DNA from: Nonlabens spongiae
Lineage (GTDB): Bacteria; Bacteroidota; Bacteroidia; Flavobacteriales; Flavobacteriaceae
Length of the DNA stretch: 64,000 bases
Direction: 5' to 3'
Assembly: GCF_002117125.1 (NCBI RefSeq)
Contig: NZ_CP019344.1
Coordinates: forward strand, 1,950,501 to 2,014,500
The notes below the pieces were generated by a model. It saw only the letters and a list, made by a program, of their open reading frames with translations. It did no database searches and was not told the DNA's origin. Of the stretch, positions 60,441-64,000 are shown piece by piece (position 1 is the stretch's first letter; each line of letters opens with the position of its first letter). A program made the position numbers and the translations under genes.

Positions 60441-61262
60441 ATGAAACATATTATCATTCCCGTAGACTTCTCAGCGTTCTCTGAAAACGCCTTAAAAGCT
60501 GGTGCTGTGCTGGCTCAAAAATTTGGCGCAAAACTTCACGTATTGCACATGCTGGAACTGTCTGATAGCATCATCTCGTCCTCCAGTTCCTCTGGACGTG
60601 ATAACGAGATGTTATTCTTGCTGCAGCTCGCTCAGAAGCAATTTGGACCTTTTCTGGACAAAGACTACTTGAAAGGAGTTGAAGTTGAGGCAGTAGTAAA
60701 ACACCACAAAGTCTATGCTGAGGTGGATAGCATTGCTAAGGACATACACGCAGATCTCATCATCATGGGCTCGCGAGGTAAATCTAGAGAAACTGGATTT
60801 TTTGGAACGGGATCAAATACGGCCCGCATGGTTAGAAACAGCGAGACGCCCGTTCTGGTCGTTAAAGAAGGTCAGGATTTCGCTTTCGCGAAAGCGGTCA
60901 TAGCAACAGATCTCAGCTTGGAGAGTATTCCAGCCTATAAAAAGGCAAAGACCCTATTTGACATGCTGGACTGCGATCACGAGACGGTATATGTTAATAG
61001 GCCAGACAGCTCCTTTCTAAGCGATACCGACTTTAACGAACGCGTAGAAGAGTTTGCTCATGCTGGTGGTCCAGAGCAAGTGAAAAGCGTGAACGATTAT
61101 TCCATCGAGGCGGGCGTACTGTCTTATGCTGATCAGCACGACATAGATCTAGTCGCAGTAAGCACGCACGCTCGCAAAGGTGCAGATTATTTCTTCAATG
61201 GTAGTATTGCTGAAAGTATCGCACAGCACTCAAACTTGCCAGTGCTGTCTTTCAAAATTTAG
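60441..61262 (+). CDS. universal stress protein, two UspA domains
   Basis: 273 residues. Tandem Usp folds: domain 1 HIIIPVDFSAFSENALKAGAVLAQKFGAKLHVLHML ... ADLIIMGSRGKSRETGFFGTGSNTARMVRNSETPVLVV (ATP-binding-type GSRG...), domain 2 from about 152 (KAVIATDLSLESIPAYKKAKTLFD ... DLVAVSTHARKGADYFFNGSIAESIA). The palindrome at 60881 encodes FAFAKAV at the junction of the two domains. Confidence 0.9.
   Translation: MKHIIIPVDFSAFSENALKAGAVLAQKFGAKLHVLHMLELSDSIISSSSSSGRDNEMLFLLQLAQKQFGPFLDKDYLKGVEVEAVVKHHKVYAEVDSIAKDIHADLIIMGSRGKSRETGFFGTGSNTARMVRNSETPVLVVKEGQDFAFAKAVIATDLSLESIPAYKKAKTLFDMLDCDHETVYVNRPDSSFLSDTDFNERVEEFAHAGGPEQVKSVNDYSIEAGVLSYADQHDIDLVAVSTHARKGADYFFNGSIAESIAQHSNLPVLSFKI
60881..60896. 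repeat. 16-bp palindrome (coding copy, UspA)
   Basis: Perfect copy in the AFAKA frame, at the junction of the two Usp domains. Confidence 0.95.
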
Positions 61263-61281
61263 GTAGCTTATCTTATGAAAT

Positions 61282-61321
61282 GCCGTTTTGGAAAGCAGCT
61301 CATCAGCTTTTCTGAAACGGC
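61282..61321 (+). terminator. bidirectional terminator between uspA and the thioredoxin gene
   Basis: GCCGTTT / AAACGGC outer stem extended by GGAAAGC / GCTTTTC, followed by TTTT; separates the convergent genes. Confidence 0.75.
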
Positions 61322-61323
61322 TT

Positions 61324-61848
61324 TTATCCCTGTAGCTGGTACTCAAAATCGCGCTGATAATCACGCCATTTTTTACCCGTATTGATGGACTTGTAGGTGT
61401 CATCAAGCAACATGGTAATATAGATCTCCAGCTTGCGGGAGTCCATTTTACCGGGAACGGGATTGATCATCTCACCCTTTTCATCAAAGAATACCAGAGT
61501 GGGATATTCTATAATATTAAGCAACTCGGCAAACTCGTTTTGTGAGCGGTAGTTACGTTTTTTGTTGGGATTCCCGTAGGCCTTTCCCTTGTAGATAATT
61601 TGTTCATCACCTTCTGCATTGAAGGCGACGGGATAGTAATTTTCATTAATGAACTGTGCTATTTCCGCTTTCGCGAAAGCGTGCTTCTCCATCCACTTAC
61701 ATACAGAACACCAGTCTGTGTAAGCCTTTAAAAGAATTTTGCGTGGTTCCTGTTTCTGAGCCTCCAGCGCATCGTTCATGGACATCCACTGCACCTGACC
61801 AAAGCACACACCCGAAAACAAAAGAAAAACAATCAAGATCTTTTTCAT
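61324..61848 (-). CDS. exported thioredoxin-fold protein
   Basis: 174 residues. Signal peptide (MKKILIVFLLFSGVCFGQ), thioredoxin_7/DUF255-like domain with CSVC active site (C47, C50 in DWCSVCKWM), cis-Pro in IIEYPTLVFFD. Periplasmic disulphide oxidoreductase or a reductase for lipoprotein/cytochrome maturation. The palindrome at 61666 encodes HAFAKAEIAQF after the active-site helix. Confidence 0.85.
   Translation of the reverse strand: MKKILIVFLLFSGVCFGQVQWMSMNDALEAQKQEPRKILLKAYTDWCSVCKWMEKHAFAKAEIAQFINENYYPVAFNAEGDEQIIYKGKAYGNPNKKRNYRSQNEFAELLNIIEYPTLVFFDEKGEMINPVPGKMDSRKLEIYITMLLDDTYKSINTGKKWRDYQRDFEYQLQG
61666..61681. repeat. 16-bp palindrome (coding copy, thioredoxin-like)
   Basis: Perfect copy in the AFAKA frame, 8 residues after the CxxC motif. 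Confidence 0.95.
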
Positions 61849-61880
61849 AATGCAAAAGTAATGGCTATCCTAGAAACAAA

Positions 61881-61903
61881 AAACGCACCGAAGTGGTGCG
61901 TTT
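61881..61903 (-). terminator. rho-independent terminator of the POT transporter
   Basis: AAACGCACC / GGTGCGTTT stem, 5-base loop, T-run on the minus strand; 23 bp beyond the stop. Confidence 0.88.
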
Positions 61904-61925
61904 TAGTAAAAATCCTAACCTAGAA

Positions 61926-63518
61926 TTAGCGGATTCCGTGCATGAGTTTTTTCATAATAGGTGATATGAGAATTGCAAATAAACCTACAGCAATAGTTAT
62001 AACACCAAAACTTGCATAAACACTTACATAGCTGTAGAGTTGAGAAAATGAATCCCCAGCAGCTTCAGCACCAGATTGAGTCATTCCAGTTACGGATTCC
62101 ACAATATCACCAAAAAATCCACTAGCAAAAATGTTTTCACTGCCTTTTTCAGAGCTTGTCAATTTAGCAATTCCTCCAGCAAAGAAGTGCCCATAAAAAC
62201 TACTAAGGAACCAAACACCTAGAAGAAATGAAACAAATTTAGCCGGCGAAAGTTCGGATACCTTAGACAACCCTATTGGGGATAAGAACAGTTCACCTAT
62301 AGTCAAAACACCATAACCTATAACTAAATAACTCATGGGAGTAAGAGCGTTAGAATCAGCGCTCTGAGCTGATAGGGCAAAAATCAAAAACCCAAGGCCT
62401 AGCAGCGCCAGACCTATACCAAATTTAACAGGTGAGCTAGGATTTTTTCTTGCAGCACTTAATTTGGTCCACATCCAAGAAAAAGGAATAGCAAGTAATA
62501 TTATAAATCCAGGGTTAATACTATTTGTTTGTGAAGCACTCAACAGCGAAAGTTCAACATTCCTATCTGCAAAAGTTGTAAGTGAACTTCCTGCCTGTTC
62601 AAAAATAGCCCAAAAAAGTGAGGCAAGAATTGTGAAATAGACGATTACAATTAAACGTCCACGTTCAACAGCACTTACGGTGGTCATGATATAAATTACC
62701 ACTCCGAGAATTACAGCTGACAATAGGTAAACCAAATATGATTCGTACTCATACTGCCATACTATAATGGCAAAAATTGGCACAGCTATAAAAGATAGAA
62801 CCGTAATCATGTTTCCCATGTTTAGTCCAAGTGTTTTCTTTTCATACAACTCTTGACTAGGAGGCAGTCCTATATCACCAAAAACATTATCCTTTGTTCC
62901 TCTATAAAAAAATATTAAACCAACGAGCATACCTATACCAGCTAAACCGAAACCATAATGCCAACCAAACTCCTCACCTAGATATCCACATATCAAAGGC
63001 GCTATGAAAGCTCCTAGATTTATTCCCATGTAGAAGATAGTAAAACCTGCATCACGCCTATTATCGCCCTCCTTATAAAGCCCACCTACCATCGAGGAAA
63101 TATTAGGCTTAAAAAGTCCATTCCCAACAATTAATAATGCAAGTGACCCGTAAAAGAAAACTGGATGCTCGATCGAAAGAACAAAGTGACCTAATGCCAT
63201 GAGAATACCACCTAGCATGATGGATTTTCTATACCCTATTAATTTATCTGCTATATAACCTCCTATCAAGGGTGTAGCATAAACTAATGAACCATAGGCT
63301 GCATAAATACCATAACTCATGGTATCATCAAATAATAGTTCCTTGGTCATGTAGAGTACCAGTAAAGCTCTCATTCCATAGAATGAAAATCTTTCCCACA
63401 ATTCCGCAAAGAACAGATAAAAGAGTCCTTTTGGGTGACCAAAAGCCTGAGGTCCAATCAAGGCGTCTAATTCCTTCTCATTATCGACCACGTCATTTGT
63501 AAATTGAGTATCGTCCAT
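61926..63518 (-). CDS. POT-family proton-coupled peptide transporter
   Basis: 530 residues, 12-14 transmembrane helices. Family motifs: ELWERFSFYGMRALLVLYM (ExxERFxYYG motif), GGYIADKLIGYRKSIMLGG, GNGLFKPNISSMVGGLY, DAGFTIFYMGINLGAFIAPLICG, WAIFEQAGSSLT. Imports di- and tripeptides with protons. Next to an S9 peptidase gene, suggesting peptide use. Confidence 0.92.
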   Translation of the reverse strand: MDDTQFTNDVVDNEKELDALIGPQAFGHPKGLFYLFFAELWERFSFYGMRALLVLYMTKELLFDDTMSYGIYAAYGSLVYATPLIGGYIADKLIGYRKSIMLGGILMALGHFVLSIEHPVFFYGSLALLIVGNGLFKPNISSMVGGLYKEGDNRRDAGFTIFYMGINLGAFIAPLICGYLGEEFGWHYGFGLAGIGMLVGLIFFYRGTKDNVFGDIGLPPSQELYEKKTLGLNMGNMITVLSFIAVPIFAIIVWQYEYESYLVYLLSAVILGVVIYIMTTVSAVERGRLIVIVYFTILASLFWAIFEQAGSSLTTFADRNVELSLLSASQTNSINPGFIILLAIPFSWMWTKLSAARKNPSSPVKFGIGLALLGLGFLIFALSAQSADSNALTPMSYLVIGYGVLTIGELFLSPIGLSKVSELSPAKFVSFLLGVWFLSSFYGHFFAGGIAKLTSSEKGSENIFASGFFGDIVESVTGMTQSGAEAAGDSFSQLYSYVSVYASFGVITIAVGLFAILISPIMKKLMHGIR

Positions 63519-63527
63519 ATATTTAAT

Positions 63528-64000
63528 TTATAGATTTTCTTTGATGAAGTCAGTCATCTTATTAAAAAGATGAATGCGGGTATTACCACCGTAAATACCG
63601 TGGTTTTTGTCTGGATAGATTGCCCAGTCAAATTGCTTATTGGCTTGTACCAGTGCCTCGATCATTTGCATGGTGTTTTGCACGTGAACGTTATCGTCTG
63701 CACTACCGTGGATCAATAGGTATTTCCCTTTTAGTTTCTCAACGTGGTTAATGGGACTGTTCTCGTCATAACCACTCGCGTTCTCTTGTGGAGTGGTCAT
63801 ATAGCGCTCAGTATAGATCGTATCGTAATACCTCCAGTTAGTCACTGGTGCAACCGCGATAGCTGTAGAGAAGGTATCTGCACCTTTCAAAATACAGTTA
63901 GAACTCATAAAACCACCGTAACTCCACCCCCATATTCCTATGCGATCAGCATCTATATAATCCATTGCACCTAACTTTTGCGCCGCGGCAATCTGGTCTT
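63528..64000 (-). CDS. S9-family serine peptidase (prolyl oligopeptidase/DPP-IV type), 5' part outside window
   Basis: The visible C-terminal 157 residues carry the catalytic triad: Ser in GWSYGGFMS, Asp in IHGSADDNVHVQNT, His in PDKNHGIYGG. The frame is open to base 64000, so the N-terminal beta-propeller and start are outside. Probably an exported dipeptidyl peptidase IV-like enzyme that produces dipeptides, fitting the adjacent POT transporter. 9 bp before the transporter gene on the same strand. Confidence 0.9.
   Translation of the reverse strand, partial: DQIAAAQKLGAMDYIDADRIGIWGWSYGGFMSSNCILKGADTFSTAIAVAPVTNWRYYDTIYTERYMTTPQENASGYDENSPINHVEKLKGKYLLIHGSADDNVHVQNTMQMIEALVQANKQFDWAIYPDKNHGIYGGNTRIHLFNKMTDFIKENL

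Overview
The window looks like a chromosomal segment of a marine-type Flavobacteriaceae bacterium (Bacteroidota). The evidence is a type IX secretion sorting domain (9056-10228), a PorG-uppS-BamA-Skp-Skp block, a complete Bat (aerotolerance) operon, TAnnTTTG promoter elements, weak or absent Shine-Dalgarno sites, and a fused Hpt-Adk gene. A genus-level call (for example Nonlabens- or Dokdonia-like) would be a guess. Most of the window is housekeeping; clearly mobile DNA is limited to one IS1595-type transposase gene (36270-36938) beside a decayed acetyltransferase gene.

Layout. 1-2887: Mn/Zn-type ABC importer (ATPase cut by the window edge, two permeases). 3090-7882: enoyl-CoA hydratase, a membrane XRE regulator, a LolC/E-type permease divergently overlapping a NamZ-like muramidase lipoprotein, and a DinB-like protein. 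7883-12754: obg, a SusE/F-like T9SS cargo protein, the hpt-adk fusion and purK. 12835-17505: an AlbA_2-domain/metallophosphoesterase pair and an SPFH/zinc-ribbon membrane pair. 17507-19805: an AT-rich patch of small unrecognised genes with a decayed paralogue end. 20019-22583: gpsA and an ALDH7-type dehydrogenase. 22963-33357 (minus strand): moxR, DUF58, BatD-like protein, batA, an unknown membrane protein, batB, batC, batD, batE. 33713-36227: SDR, lipoprotein, hemB, lipoprotein. 37035-40555: GNAT pseudogene, recX, JmjC/cupin protein, bioB, small membrane protein. 40627-45168: GDSL lipoprotein, FadL-type porin, alpha/beta hydrolase, pdxJ. 45240-52350: CBS protein, nadK, porG, uppS, bamA, skp, skp. 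52467-64000: cspA, a SpoU methylase, recQ, tRNA-Arg, a MscS channel, recJ, a small Cys-rich protein, UspA, a thioredoxin, a POT peptide transporter and an S9 peptidase cut by the right edge.

The most unusual aspect is the repeat content. A 16-bp perfect palindrome (CGCTTTCGCGAAAGCG, at minimum its 14-bp core) occurs 19 times. Fourteen copies lie inside genes, mostly in the frame that encodes AFAKA; in two exported proteins this supplies the signal-peptidase cleavage site. Three intergenic regions carry the same composite non-coding element: GAAGTT-rich arm, inverted GTCATTCTGA ends, a TCCCGAT-type hairpin, an arm of opposite strand bias, then the 16-bp palindrome. Further families are a GGCGGATnCnATCCGCC palindrome preceded by AACTGATAAC-like tracts, a GACATGCCAAC hairpin, and a TTCGACTCCGTGG-type repeat that has entered one protein-coding gene in frame.

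The genes with recognisable joint roles are the Bat cluster (MoxR chaperone with von Willebrand and TPR membrane proteins), the envelope biogenesis block (PorG for type IX secretion, UppS for the lipid carrier, BamA and two Skp chaperones for outer-membrane protein assembly) and the metal importer.
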